Assembly: GCA_001767835.1 (NCBI GenBank)
Contig: MEMA01000039.1
Span: 1 to 39,355 of the forward strand
Direction: 5' to 3'
Length of the DNA stretch: 39,355 nucleotides
Origin: Alphaproteobacteria bacterium GWC2_42_16
GTDB lineage: Bacteria; Pseudomonadota; Alphaproteobacteria; UBA9655
The notes beneath the pieces are model-generated. The model ran no database searches, was not told the origin of the DNA, and saw only the letters and a list, made by a program, of their open reading frames with translations. A program made the position numbers and the translations under genes. Positions 25,405 through 35,300 of this stretch are shown here, piece after piece (position 1 is the first letter of the stretch; each line of letters opens with the position of its first letter).

Positions 25405-25647
25405 ATGGAAAAACTATTACTGACTCCAGAAGCCTTAGCTGAGCGCTGGAACATTACCCCTGCAACTTTAAGCCAGTGGCGATGGAATGGGCGGGGACCT
25501 CTCTTTATTAAAATGAATAAGGGTGTTCGATATCGTCTTTCAGATATTGAGCGCTTTGAAGAGCAACATACCTGTCAAAATACATCACAAAAAATTCTTG
25601 GTGTTGCGCTTGACTGTCGGCCAACCCTGAAGAGTGACCTCATTTAA
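25405..25647 (+). CDS. AlpA/MerR-like helix-turn-helix DNA-binding protein
   Basis: 80 residues. The N-terminal winged-HTH core has LTPEALAERWNITPATLSQWRW (7-28), the GRGPLFIKMNKGVRYRLSDIERF wing (29-51) and a short tail. Such AlpA/excisionase-like proteins control integrase genes or act as excision directionality factors. AAAGGAAA lies before the ATG. It sits downstream of the TTCGAA array, which it may bind. The TAA is followed directly by an 8-codon ATG frame that is also present in the decayed copy at 18588. Confidence 0.85.
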   Translation: MEKLLLTPEALAERWNITPATLSQWRWNGRGPLFIKMNKGVRYRLSDIERFEEQHTCQNTSQKILGVALDCRPTLKSDLI

Positions 25648-25706
25648 ATGGCCTTTAATGGCACTCACTTTTAGTCACCATTAAAACCAACCCGAAAGGA
25701 AACTCT

Positions 25707-26345
25707 ATGCCTAACTCAGAACCCAAAGATGAAGTTTTCTCTGAATTGGAAGAGAACGCTTTGGAATCAGCTTCACTTGAAGCAGATTCCTTACAAACAC
25801 TAACCTCTGATCTTCAAAGATTCCTCAATAAAAATCATCGCAAACAGATGGAAAAAATTGAGGAAAAAATTTCAGAGATTGAAGAAAGATGCTGCCAAGA
25901 AGTTCGTAAAACCATTAAAAAATACATCCGTCGCCAACTCAAGAAGAATTTTCAAGACGTAACTGAATCTTGTGAAACCAAGGTTTCTGAAATGTTTTCG
26001 TCCCTCTTAAGTCAGGTTGAAGGAGATGCTAGGAGGCTTAACAACGAAGTTGATAGAACAAATATACTTTGCCAAGAGATTCAGAAAAAATACACCTTTA
26101 AATGGTGCAAACCTTGGTTTGTGCTTGTTTTCTCAACAGCACTCACAGGAGCTTTTATGGGGATGGGGCTTTTTCTCATGCAAACCTCGCCTCTTGCTGT
26201 TTTTCTTATGAATAAGGAAACAAGAAAAATCTATGACTTGGGGATGTCTTATGCTGAGACTCGTGATGAACTTCTAAAACTCTATGATGCCATACAAAAG
26301 GAGAAAAAAGATTTAGATAATGCAAAGAAAAAATCTTCTCATTAG
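25707..26345 (+). CDS. coiled-coil protein with two hydrophobic segments, unknown
   Basis: 212 residues. Acidic N-terminus, a long coiled coil (about 25-125, heptad-like with KIEEKISEIEERC), a hydrophobic segment at about 140-160 (LVFSTALTGAFMGMGLFLM), and a second short helix-charged region to the Lys-rich end. It lies 59 nt after the AlpA-like gene with a good AAAGGAAA site, so the two are probably co-transcribed. Position and build recall MbeB/MobB-type mobilisation accessory proteins, but no family motif is visible. Confidence 0.6.
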   Translation: MPNSEPKDEVFSELEENALESASLEADSLQTLTSDLQRFLNKNHRKQMEKIEEKISEIEERCCQEVRKTIKKYIRRQLKKNFQDVTESCETKVSEMFSSLLSQVEGDARRLNNEVDRTNILCQEIQKKYTFKWCKPWFVLVFSTALTGAFMGMGLFLMQTSPLAVFLMNKETRKIYDLGMSYAETRDELLKLYDAIQKEKKDLDNAKKKSSH

Positions 26346-26369
26346 AGTTCCAACCTTCTTTTTTTATCC

Positions 26370-26398
26370 TTGACCCCACAGCGGGAACATTGTATAAT
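26370..26398 (+). promoter_or_regulatory. consensus sigma70 promoter of higBA
   Basis: TTGACC (26370-26375), 17-bp spacer, TATAAT (26393-26398). It lies 33 nt before the higB ATG, giving a short leader. Confidence 0.85.
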
Positions 26399-26431
26399 TT
26401 GTCTGTCAATAGGATAAGGTGCTGTCTTAAT

Positions 26432-26725
26432 ATGAGAGTGATTTCTAGAAAATCTCTTAAGAAATTCTGGAGCAAACATCCACAATCAGAAGAACCTTTA
26501 AAATCTTGGTTTGCTGAAACAAAAAAAGCTTTGTGGAGTAGCCCTCAAAATATCAAAGATCATTACAGAAGCGCCGATTTTCTGAAAAACAATAGGGTTA
26601 TATTTAATATATCTGGCAATAAGTATAGGCTGATCGTTCAAGTCAATTACCACTTTAAGATCGTCTATATAAGATTTATAGGAACCCATCAAGAGTATGA
26701 TAAGATAGATCCGGAGAGCATATGA
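26432..26725 (+). CDS. higB: HigB-type mRNA interferase toxin
   Basis: 97 residues of the HigB family: MRVISRKSLKKFWSKHPQSE at the start, SLKSWF-like LKSWFAETKKALW, ISGNKYRLIVQVNY, and YIRFIGTHQEYDKID at the end. Such toxins cut mRNA on the ribosome. The start at 26432 is chosen over 26390, since MRVISR is the family start and the promoter lies upstream of it. The stop overlaps higA by 4 nt. Toxin-before-antitoxin order is typical of higBA. Confidence 0.93.
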   Translation: MRVISRKSLKKFWSKHPQSEEPLKSWFAETKKALWSSPQNIKDHYRSADFLKNNRVIFNISGNKYRLIVQVNYHFKIVYIRFIGTHQEYDKIDPESI

Positions 26726-27120
26726 TGAATATCAAGCCTATCAAAACAAAGAAAGATTATGAAGCGACTTTAAAGCAGATTGCGGATTTGATGTCTGCAA
26801 TTCCTAATACCCCTGAGGGGGATTTGTTAGATGTCCTTACAGCTCTTGTTGAGTCCTATGAGACTAAGCATTATCCAGTGGACTTACCGGATCCTATTGA
26901 GGCAATTAAGTTCAGACTTGAACAAGAACATTTATCCCGTAAAGATTTAGAGTCCATCTTAGAAGTGAGGAGGGGGAGGGTCTCAGAACTTCTGACAAAA
27001 AGACGCCCCTTAACTCTGAGAATGATGCGTACTCTTCATGAGAGATTAGGAGTTCCTGCTGAGACTCTCCTTAAAGAATATACTTTACATAAACATAAAG
27101 CCCATCATCGTCATCATTGA
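26722..27120 (+). CDS. higA: HigA-type antitoxin with HTH
   Basis: 132 residues. An N-terminal part (IKTKKDYEATLKQI) is followed by an XRE-type helix-turn-helix (LSRKDLESILEVRRGRVSELLTKRRPLTLRMMRTLHERLG, about 73-112) and a His/Lys-rich tail. It should neutralise HigB and repress the promoter at 26370. ATGATG at 26722 allows two adjacent starts. Confidence 0.93.
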   Translation: MMNIKPIKTKKDYEATLKQIADLMSAIPNTPEGDLLDVLTALVESYETKHYPVDLPDPIEAIKFRLEQEHLSRKDLESILEVRRGRVSELLTKRRPLTLRMMRTLHERLGVPAETLLKEYTLHKHKAHHRHH

Positions 27121-27168
27121 TACTGTTTTTCGTTTTTGTGAGCTTGGGATTTTGAAGGCGTATATCCC

Positions 27169-30100
27169 TCAAAGGGAAAGGCCGCCTCTGTCTAGGGTTA
27201 AGGAACGGGAATGTTCTTCTTTCATCATCCGTTCAATGAACTTTGCTTCTTTAGTATCCTGAAGTTTAAGGGACTTCATAAAGTCTTTATCCTGAGCTAA
27301 CTCTTTGCCGAGACGCTTAAATTCTTCTTCAAAATAAGACTCAGCTTTTGGATTATCTTTGAGGATACACCGTAAAGCTTTAAAGCGAAGGTAGGTGGCT
27401 TCTAGAGTGTTTTGATGATCTGTGTTCTTTTGTTTTATTGTCCTCTCTTCTGGCTTTTCTCTTAAGTCAGGCTCTTGTCTTTCAAGAGCATTGTCTTTTA
27501 GATTTTGAATAAGCTTAAGAGTTTTTGCGGGATCTTGTTTAGCAAACTCACGTGCTTCATTCTTCCATTTCTCTGAAAGATAGATTAAGTGCGGGGAGTT
27601 TAATTCCTTTTCAACTTTGGTGAGGCTTTCTTGATAAAGATGAACAAGCTCTTCCTTTTTGCTTTCCCAATAAGCAATGGCTCTTTCTTCACCATAAAGT
27701 TTCAATCCCTTTTCAAAAGCTTTTCTTATAGCTTTCGCTTGAGGATGGTGACTCGCAAAGGCGGGTTGTCTCATGTCTTCATACACAGCTTTGAGAGTAG
27801 AGCTGGTGGAGTAAATATCTTTCCCATGAGCCTTATTATAAAACTCTTCTCCGACCATGGCCTTTTTTAAATCTTCGGAAATAGCCTGAGATTTTGAAGT
27901 TTTTGATGTTGGATTATGGACGCGGTTATAAAGCTCTTCGCCCAGCATTGTGCGTTTTAGGTCTTCCGTAACGGCTTGAGATTGTGTTGCCTTTGGTTTT
28001 GGGTTATAGATCCGGTTATAGAGCTCATCCCCCAGCATGGCTCGTTTTAAGTCTTCAGAAATGGGCTCAGGTGTTTTCTTGTTCGGGGAAGGGGATAAGG
28101 AAACCGGGTGATTGGAAAGGTCTTTAGGTTTTTCGAAGTTATAAAAATCCTCATTTTTGTGAAAAACGTCTTTTATTTTTGTGACGACTTTCTCAGCACC
28201 TTGTTTAATGTGGGTTGCAAGGGTTTTTTCCTCATGGCGCTTTTCAATGTCTTTTAAGGTATCAAACCGGAGGCTTGGGCCATTCCCATCTTGCCGTGTC
28301 ATTTGCCGAATCAGATGAGCCTCAGTTGGGGTTTCATCTTTCGAGACATAAAGGCTAAGAGACTTTGTTTGGCGCGTTAGGGCGACATAGTTGACAGATT
28401 GATCGATGATTTTACTGTGAAGCACATAGACATGATCTAAAGTTGATCCTTGAGCCTTATAGACGGTTGAAGCATATCCATGCCGGAGTCCATCATAGGT
28501 GTGAGGATCAACTTCTTTTTTTTCTTTGTTATCAAGAAGAACGGTTAGTTTTTTTGTTTGAGGATCTATTTTTTCAATGGTTCCAAAATACCCATTGAGG
28601 AGTCCTTGATCTCTGTCTGTTTTTGTAAAGTGAATCCTGTCTCCTTCCGCAAAGCTCATTTTGCCCCTTTGGGTCATACAAGTTACCTCTAGGCTTCCCA
28701 GCCGCCCTTGCTCACAGAGAATATCTCGAGCCCCCTGATTTAATGCGTCTACATCGATGTTTTTTTGAGCTAGGATTATTCGTGTTCCGTGGGAGTGGCT
28801 TTCCTTCGCCCAATCTTTGAGAATATCTGAAAGAGCGTCTTCTTTTGTGTCTTTCCATTGAATCGCCTTATTTTCTTCAAGAAGAGAAACGGCATTCCTC
28901 ACATCTCCTTTAGAAAGGTCTTCTGAAACTGCCTTTTGCCAATCAATTGTTTGACGTCTGACCTCTTGAAGCGTAACGGCTCCATATCGCTCCGCTAAAA
29001 GACCAAAGGCCCCTCCTCTGGCAACAGAACTCAGCTGCCGATCATCCCCCACAAGAAGAAGCTTTGCTCCACTTGTTTTGATGACATGAAAAAGCTCAAC
29101 CGAGAGCTCTGTGCCCATCATTCCCGCTTCATCGACCACCACAAGTGTATTTGAGTTAAGCGTTTCTCGATTGTTCTTAAATGCAAATAAAAAGGCATGA
29201 CACGTCTTGGCCTCTTTAAACCCGTCTGCCTTTAAATCCAAGGCTACTTTATGAGTCGGGGCTAATCCTAAGACCCTAAACCCACTTTCCTCATGAGCCA
29301 TACGAATAGGGGTTAAAACAGTGCTCTTGCCCACACCAGCTCGTCCTTGAATCAGACAAAGATTCCTGTTTTCATTGACACAATGCTCATAAGCGGCTTT
29401 TTGTTCAGGACTTAAAATAATCCCTCTATCTTGCTTCCCCACTATGAGAGGGTGGTTAAGACCTACTCTCGGCTTATTAGCGATATTGTCTGCAAAACGA
29501 ATCAGCTTTTCTTCCTCAGATCTCACCTCTTGAGTTGTAAAATAGCCTGTCTTTTTGCCGGTTTCCTTGTCATACAAAGAAAGCACGTCTTTACTTTCAA
29601 TGACCTTCTCAAAAAGTCCCTCTCTTTCATTAAAGGGAACATGTTTGTTTAAAAAGATATCGATATCTTTCCCGGTAAAGACAGCTCGATTCTGGGTTAT
29701 AGTCTCAATCACGCTTTTTGGATCTTGGGCAAGCTTCTCATTTGCCTTTTGAAGCATCTGAGATCTTAAAAGAGCCTCATTCATATGATGGCGCATGCGT
29801 ACAGGGCCTAAATGCTCTTGAGCGACAATTCCAATAGGATCAACCTGAAGGTCATACCCTTTTTCTTCAAAATAAGCATTTTGAAGGTCTCTCCATATCT
29901 CTCCCCACAATTCCGCTTCGACCACAAATCCCTTTCGAAACACCGGATCTAGATCTGTTGCTTTCTTTGAATAAAAAGAAGTCCCATCTTCTGAAAACCG
30001 TCGTGTAGTGACAAGAAAATGTGTGTGCCAGTTTCCTTCTCCGTCATGGGGTTCATGAATATCAAACTGAACAGCGACCCCTTTTTCAACAAAGATGCAT

Positions 30101-30432
30101 GCAAACATTCGGCTGAGTTCAATACGATCTTCAAAACTAACTTCCTTATCATCAGGAAGGGCAATCACGAATTCCTTAGCCACCTGACTGTCTCTTCGCC
30201 TCTCGCATCTTTCGGCTTCATTCCAAAGCACTGAGCTATTCTGAAAGCGTGCATCAGCTCCAATGGGCAACATGATTTCATGATGGACATTGTCGCCTCT
30301 TTCCTTAAAGGAAAAGACTTCTCCCGTTCTTTCGCATCTGAGTTCCTCACGCTGATTGTAAGAAGCCTTACGGCAGGCGTTACCTCCCGTACTTCGAGAT
30401 ACGTATTGACAACGTGCGAATTGAATGGCCAT
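27169..30432 (-). CDS. traA: Ti-type conjugative transfer relaxase/helicase TraA
   Basis: 1087 residues. MobA/MobL-type relaxase domain (about 1-220) with candidate Tyr25, and H126, H129, H136 and H138 (IHEPHDGEGNWHTHFL) for metal binding. The RecD-like helicase has Walker A GRAGVGKST (about 363-371), VVDEAGMMGTEL, and YASTVYKAQGSTLDHVYV. This enzyme nicks oriT and unwinds the transfer strand. Between about 788 and 868 a 30-residue unit occurs three times (DLKRAMLGDELYNR and relatives), followed by a charged coiled tail. The C-terminal tail is unusual in carrying these repeats. Starts 8 nt after the RhuM-Fic stop. Confidence 0.94.
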   Translation of the reverse strand: MAIQFARCQYVSRSTGGNACRKASYNQREELRCERTGEVFSFKERGDNVHHEIMLPIGADARFQNSSVLWNEAERCERRRDSQVAKEFVIALPDDKEVSFEDRIELSRMFACIFVEKGVAVQFDIHEPHDGEGNWHTHFLVTTRRFSEDGTSFYSKKATDLDPVFRKGFVVEAELWGEIWRDLQNAYFEEKGYDLQVDPIGIVAQEHLGPVRMRHHMNEALLRSQMLQKANEKLAQDPKSVIETITQNRAVFTGKDIDIFLNKHVPFNEREGLFEKVIESKDVLSLYDKETGKKTGYFTTQEVRSEEEKLIRFADNIANKPRVGLNHPLIVGKQDRGIILSPEQKAAYEHCVNENRNLCLIQGRAGVGKSTVLTPIRMAHEESGFRVLGLAPTHKVALDLKADGFKEAKTCHAFLFAFKNNRETLNSNTLVVVDEAGMMGTELSVELFHVIKTSGAKLLLVGDDRQLSSVARGGAFGLLAERYGAVTLQEVRRQTIDWQKAVSEDLSKGDVRNAVSLLEENKAIQWKDTKEDALSDILKDWAKESHSHGTRIILAQKNIDVDALNQGARDILCEQGRLGSLEVTCMTQRGKMSFAEGDRIHFTKTDRDQGLLNGYFGTIEKIDPQTKKLTVLLDNKEKKEVDPHTYDGLRHGYASTVYKAQGSTLDHVYVLHSKIIDQSVNYVALTRQTKSLSLYVSKDETPTEAHLIRQMTRQDGNGPSLRFDTLKDIEKRHEEKTLATHIKQGAEKVVTKIKDVFHKNEDFYNFEKPKDLSNHPVSLSPSPNKKTPEPISEDLKRAMLGDELYNRIYNPKPKATQSQAVTEDLKRTMLGEELYNRVHNPTSKTSKSQAISEDLKKAMVGEEFYNKAHGKDIYSTSSTLKAVYEDMRQPAFASHHPQAKAIRKAFEKGLKLYGEERAIAYWESKKEELVHLYQESLTKVEKELNSPHLIYLSEKWKNEAREFAKQDPAKTLKLIQNLKDNALERQEPDLREKPEERTIKQKNTDHQNTLEATYLRFKALRCILKDNPKAESYFEEEFKRLGKELAQDKDFMKSLKLQDTKEAKFIERMMKEEHSRSLTLDRGGLSL
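27830..28068 (-). repeat. in-frame triple 90-bp repeat inside traA
   Basis: Three copies of about 90 bp on the minus strand encode SEDLKRAMLGDELYNR, TEDLKRTMLGEELYNR and SEDLKKAMVGEEFYNK, each with a Pro/Thr/Ser-rich linker of about 14 residues. The third lacks the full linker. Nucleotide similarity is visible (for example CTCTTC-CC-CC-ATGG-CTTTT blocks). Confidence 0.8.
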
Positions 30433-30440
30433 GGGAATCT

Positions 30441-31421
30441 CTATGAGGGGACAAGCAGGTTAACAATAAGACGAACCATAAGATCCTTCTCTAAAGGATT
30501 ACTCTCTGCGACTAATAAGGCTAAAGCAACAAGAGCACTATTGGGTAAAGAAGCTAAAGACATTCCTTGCTTTTGGAGATACATTAAAAAGAGCAAAGTC
30601 CCTATTCGTTTGTTTCCATCGCTAAAAGGATGGTCTTTAATCACAAAGTACAGCAAATGGGCAGCTTTTTCTTCACGAGATATATATAAAGGTTTTCCTT
30701 CAAAGGTTTGCTCAATGCTTCCCAGAATGCCCTTTAAACCCTGACCATTTTGTTGACCAAACAAAGTGGTCGCTTCCTTACATTGAATCAATTGTACCTT
30801 TAAGTCTTGAATGGCCTTAAAGGCCTCCTCATAATCTAAGGCAGCTCTTGAGGGAACGCAGGTCTCAGGGAGAGATAGTCCATGATCATCATATTGAAAC
30901 AAGAGATTCCATGTTTTGGCATAACTTAAGATTAAAGAAAGAACTTCTGCTCCCTTTTCATCAATAAAAGCATGGCTTTGAAGGGTTTTGGACAAAAGAC
31001 CTAAAGTCTTCTGAATATCCGTAAGTCCTTTCTCAGTGATTTTCTTCTGATTCAAGGCGTAACCTTGAACAAGATAATCTTTCAGCTTTTGAGTTGCCCA
31101 TTGACGAAACTGAACTCCTCGTTTTGAATTAACTCTGTATCCTAGAGATATAATGGCATCGAGGTTGTAATACTCTATCGTTCTTTGAACGTTTCGTTCC
31201 CCCTCCACTTGAACTGTTGCAAAATATGCAACAGTTGATCTTCTTTCTAACTCACCCTCCGCAAAGATGCGGTTCAGGTGACGAGAAATTACCGACTTGT
31301 CTCTCTCAAAGAGCTCTGCCATTTGAGAAAGAGAGAGCCAAACGGTTTCATTTTTAAGTTGAACATCAATGTGAGTTTTACCATCCGTTTGGTAAATGAG
31401 AATTTGTTTATTGTTGGTCAT
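30441..31421 (-). CDS. RhuM-like and Fic domain fusion protein
   Basis: 326 residues. N-terminal RhuM/virulence-protein domain (about 1-110, with QTDGKTHIDVQLKNETVWLSLSQMAELF, EGERNVQRTIEYYNLDAIISLGYRV and RGVQFRQWA). A C-terminal Fic/Doc domain follows, with the complete AMPylation motif HPFSDGNKRIG (264-274). Fic enzymes transfer AMP or related groups to proteins. No inhibitory (S/T)xxxE(G/N) motif was found, so its control is unclear. It is 8 nt upstream of traA in the same direction, so it is co-transcribed with the relaxase. Alternative names are DOC/toxin or 'RhuM family virulence protein'. Confidence 0.9.
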   Translation of the reverse strand: MTNNKQILIYQTDGKTHIDVQLKNETVWLSLSQMAELFERDKSVISRHLNRIFAEGELERRSTVAYFATVQVEGERNVQRTIEYYNLDAIISLGYRVNSKRGVQFRQWATQKLKDYLVQGYALNQKKITEKGLTDIQKTLGLLSKTLQSHAFIDEKGAEVLSLILSYAKTWNLLFQYDDHGLSLPETCVPSRAALDYEEAFKAIQDLKVQLIQCKEATTLFGQQNGQGLKGILGSIEQTFEGKPLYISREEKAAHLLYFVIKDHPFSDGNKRIGTLLFLMYLQKQGMSLASLPNSALVALALLVAESNPLEKDLMVRLIVNLLVPS

Positions 31422-31636
31422 TCTTTTATTTGCCTTTAGTTTTTACTTTTACTTTTCTTTTTTTGAACTCAGGAGAATTGATTAAAAGTGAGTCTATCAG
31501 AAAGCAGTGTTGGTTACAACACATATTGCGTATGTCATAATTTAAAAAATTATTTCCATAACACCTTCGGTGCGTTTTTATGGGGAGATATTAAATTTAT
31601 TTTTATAAAAATTCCTTTTCAACTCACATTCATCTC
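31422..31636. other. tra intergenic region, candidate oriT
   Basis: Divergent gap between the RhuM-Fic/traA unit and traD, where oriT lies in Ti-like plasmids. It contains ACATATTGCGTATGT (a 5-bp stem) and a nested hairpin at 31556-31583: outer CCATAA/TTATGG and inner CACC-TTC-GGTG. No nick consensus was recognised. Confidence 0.4.
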
Positions 31637-31664
31637 TTGCCTATTGATTCCAAATTTGTATAAT
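31637..31664 (+). promoter_or_regulatory. promoter of traD
   Basis: TTGCCT (31637-31642), 16-bp spacer, TATAAT (31659-31664), 33 nt before the traD ATG. Confidence 0.65.
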
Positions 31665-31697
31665 CAAATAAAAATAGATTTTCCGTTGGAGTAGCAT

Positions 31698-32171
31698 ATG
31701 ACAACAACAAATATTCTCGAGAAACGTAAAAAGAACCTCGAGCAAAGAAAAAACAGGCTTAAACAGCTCGAAGTATCCTTAAATGCGCAAGGGCGTAAAA
31801 GACGCACACGACGACTTATTGAAATCGGAGGGTTAGCTGCAAAAGCAAACTTAGAGGATTGGAATTCTAATGCTCTTCTTGGAGCATTTTTATCTTTAAA
31901 AGAAAAAGAATCGGATAAAAAACAATTGGAAGCTTGGACTCATAAAGGAGGGGTAGCTTTTGCATCTGAAAAGGTTCTGAAAGCTCCCGTTATTGTAAAA
32001 TTTGAAACAAGACCAACGGACGAAATTAGAGCTTCCCTCAAATCACTCGGCCTTAAATGGAATGCCCTCAGACAAGAATGGGAAGGGTATACTAAAATTG
32101 AGGAACTAAAATCTCTCTTAGCTCCTCACGGAGCTTCTATCACTGAATTAGATGCTGGGTCCGAAAAATAA
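31698..32171 (+). CDS. traD: conjugal transfer protein TraD (Ti-type accessory)
   Basis: 157 residues. Lys/Arg-rich helical N-terminus followed by RKRRTRRLIEIGGLAAKANLEDW and LLGAFLSLKE, the signature of the Ti-plasmid TraD family. This is not the VirD4-like coupling protein. The C-terminal extension (about 85-157, APVIVKFETRPTDEIRASLKSLGLKWNALRQEWEGY) is longer than in the agrobacterial protein. These small proteins accompany TraC and TraA in relaxosome function. Confidence 0.8.
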   Translation: MTTTNILEKRKKNLEQRKNRLKQLEVSLNAQGRKRRTRRLIEIGGLAAKANLEDWNSNALLGAFLSLKEKESDKKQLEAWTHKGGVAFASEKVLKAPVIVKFETRPTDEIRASLKSLGLKWNALRQEWEGYTKIEELKSLLAPHGASITELDAGSEK

Positions 32172-32337
32172 TAGTATCTACAAACGCGCGAATCTTATTG
32201 AGATGAATCTGACTGGACTGACTTTGTCGAAAGTCGTTGAATTTTAGGATAGCTTTGAGCTAAGAATAAGAACTTGCTTTGATAAAGCAACTTAGAGTAA
32301 TTTTTATAATATATAAAATCTTAAAAATTAAAAGCTT
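32172..32337. other. 166-bp leader of the NB-ARC gene
   Basis: Contains TTGCTTT-GAT-AAAGCAA (32274-32290), a 7-bp inverted repeat, and TATAAT at 32305-32310, 33 nt before the ATG. No good -35 is in place, so the inverted repeat might be an activator or self-binding site. Confidence 0.4.
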
Positions 32338-35300
32338 ATGCAAAATGACAACGTTATTCTTCCATTAGATATTTACGCATCATGTCTGAAAACTATTAAT
32401 GGCATTGAATTTACACCGAGAGAGGTAGACATTATTGCCTGTCTCTTGAATGGAAGATCAGCAAAGACCATGCCATCCTTTTTATCTATTTCCCCTAAGA
32501 CAGTCACGACGCATATAAACAATATTCGAAGAAAGGCGGGATGTTCTTCTGGAGAAGGTATTATTGATTTTATAGAAAGCTCTGACAAATATTCTCTCAT
32601 AAAACATCATTATTATTCAAGCTTACTTAACCAACTTTCTTTTGAAAAATTTTTAAAAGCGTCCTTAAGAGAGGTTTCTCCCCCGTCTCTTTTTTGCACC
32701 CTAATTGATATGCAAGAGAAAAACGATAAGCCTTCTCTCATACATTACCTTGAAAGCCATTTAAAGCTTATGGGAATTCCAGTCAAATACACTAACAGAG
32801 CCAAGAAACCTCCGCCTTCTGAGGAGATGAAAGGCTCTCCTGATGAGTATAGTCTTTATATTGGGGCTACAGTTCCTCAGACCCTTATTCTAAATGAAAA
32901 CAATACAATTTTCCTTATAACTCATAAACAACTCAGTAAAAACTGCTCTCAGAAATGCATCGATTTCTCAGATCCAGGAAATTATTACCTTTCTTTCATA
33001 GAACTTTTAAAAATTCTCTTTCCTCATCATAAATTCGATCAGACAAGTCCTGATTTTATGCCGTATAGCCGGATAACATCCGAATCTTCTAAAAAGGAAT
33101 ATCCACCATCTTCTATCGTCGCAAAATCTGTCCAAGCTAAACTCTCATTAAAGACAGCAAAAGAATGGGTTAGCTTGTTTTTCAAATCAAGGCCTCTTTG
33201 GCTCAATCTAACTGGATTAATAATTCTAGGCGTAGGATTAACTTACATTTTTTCTTTAGTTTATATGGAGGATAAAACAGGAAAGGCATTTAAAAACAGC
33301 CCGGGCTCAAGTAGAAATTTTGTCCGGTCTGACTTGTTTTTGCCCACAGAAACAGCCTTTTTAAATCGAAAACTCCTACTCTCAAAACTTGAGAAAAAAC
33401 TTGAAAGTAATCAAGGAATCCAAATGGCTGTTTTGGTGGGTATTGGAGGATCGGGAAAAACAACACTCGCTCGTCATTACGCACAAAATCAACCCGCATC
33501 CGTCGTTTGGGAAATCAATGCAGAGACAAAAGAAAAACTCATGGTTTCTTTTGAGGAGTTGGCTTATGCTCTTTCTAAATCCCAAGAGGAGAAAAAGAAC
33601 CTTAAGGAAATACAGGACATAAAAAACCCTGCTGAGAAAGAAAAGTGCCTTCTCATATTTTTAAAAGAACGCTTAAAATCTCATCCGAACTGGCTTCTGA
33701 TTTATGACAACTTAGAAGCCATTGCGGATATTAAAAATTTCCTTCCCTATGACTCAGATGCTTGGGGAAATGGAAAAATTATTCTCACAACACGTAATGA
33801 GACCTTACAAAACACAAGTTATATCCAAGCAGAAAACATGATTCCTCTTGGAGAACTCTCCCCAGAGGACGCTTTTAAGCTTTTTACAAAAATCCTTTAT
33901 GGCTCTCAGCCCTTAACAGTCATTCAAAAAGAACAGTCCTTATCCTTGTTAAAAAATATTCCTCTCTTTCCTTTAGACATATCTATGGCTGCCTACTACA
34001 TCAAAAATTCTCAGCTTACCCCGGATCAATATCTTGAAAGAATTTCGCACAACTCTCAAAAATTTGACGTTTTCCAAGAAGCTCTTCTCAAAGAAGTGAG
34101 TGATTATACAAAAACACGCTCTGGCATTATTATTTCAGCTCTTGAAAAGCTTATTCATCAAAGCCCAGATTTTCAAGATTTACTGCTCTTTATTAGCCTT
34201 TTGGATTTCCAGCATATCCCAAATCATTTACTTGAATCCTATAAAGATCCTGCTCTTGTCGATCGTTTTATTCATGATTTAAGGAGAAATGCTCTCTTAA
34301 CCTATGAGACATCAGAGGTAAAAGGGAGAGAGACTATGAATGAGGGAATCTCCAGCTTTTCTCTCCACAGGAGCACACAAGCAATCAGCTTAGCTTTCCT
34401 TTTAAGCTTATTGTCCGAGGAGGAAAAAATAAAATTTATGAATAGCATGCTTTCCTCTATTCAGTCTTTTCATGGGAAATATTTAAAAACAAAGTGCGTT
34501 TATATTCTCCCGTTGGTGCCTCATTTAGAAGCTCTTCTCAAAAACTTAAAGAGTTTAAAATTGCCAGCTTCTTTAGAAGAACAATATAGAGAAAACCTGC
34601 TTTTGCTCATAGGCTCTTCTCATTATTGTTGTGCTGATAACTTGCATCTTGCAAAGGAGTATTTCACACAGATTTTAAACAAGAACAGTCATCTTGAAGG
34701 AAAGTTTTATGCTGAGATGCTGAGCGACTTAGCCTTGAGTTGCGTTGATTTAGGCGATCTGGATGAAGCTTTAGAGTATTGTCAGAAGGGCCTAAGTCTT
34801 TGTAAGAAAATCCCCAATTCAACCCTCTTAACTGCAGAAATTCTCAAAACAATGGGGGCTGCCTACTCTGATAAGAACGACCTTCCCAAAGCTCAATCTT
34901 ATTTTGAAGCAGCTTTAAAAATGATTGCATCAATAAACTCGAAGGAAAAGAAAGAACTAGAATCAGAAATCTACGAGCATCTTGCCTCTCTTTACAGCAA
35001 AACCTATATCAATAAACCAGAAGCTCATGAGGCTGTAAAATATGCCATAAAAGGTCTTGAAACCTGGGGAGCCTCTCACCTCGTTTATAAGTCAGATCTT
35101 AAAAAGCAAGGGAACATTCCAGATTCTCTCGCAAAGCACAAGTGGAGACTGGGTCAAGTCTATAACCGCCTTGGCCAGTATCAAGACGCTTTTGAAAAAG
35201 GTTTTAGGGAAGCTCAATACCTTCTTGACCATCACTCAGACAAGTTTTCTTACTCGTTATTAAGACCTCAAATCGCCTTAGGAATGGGAGAGATCTATTT

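Noticed and set aside
31488-31694. 68-codon frame in the tra intergenic gap
   Set aside because: It overlaps the hairpin and the traD promoter, and the composition is that of translated AT-rich DNA.
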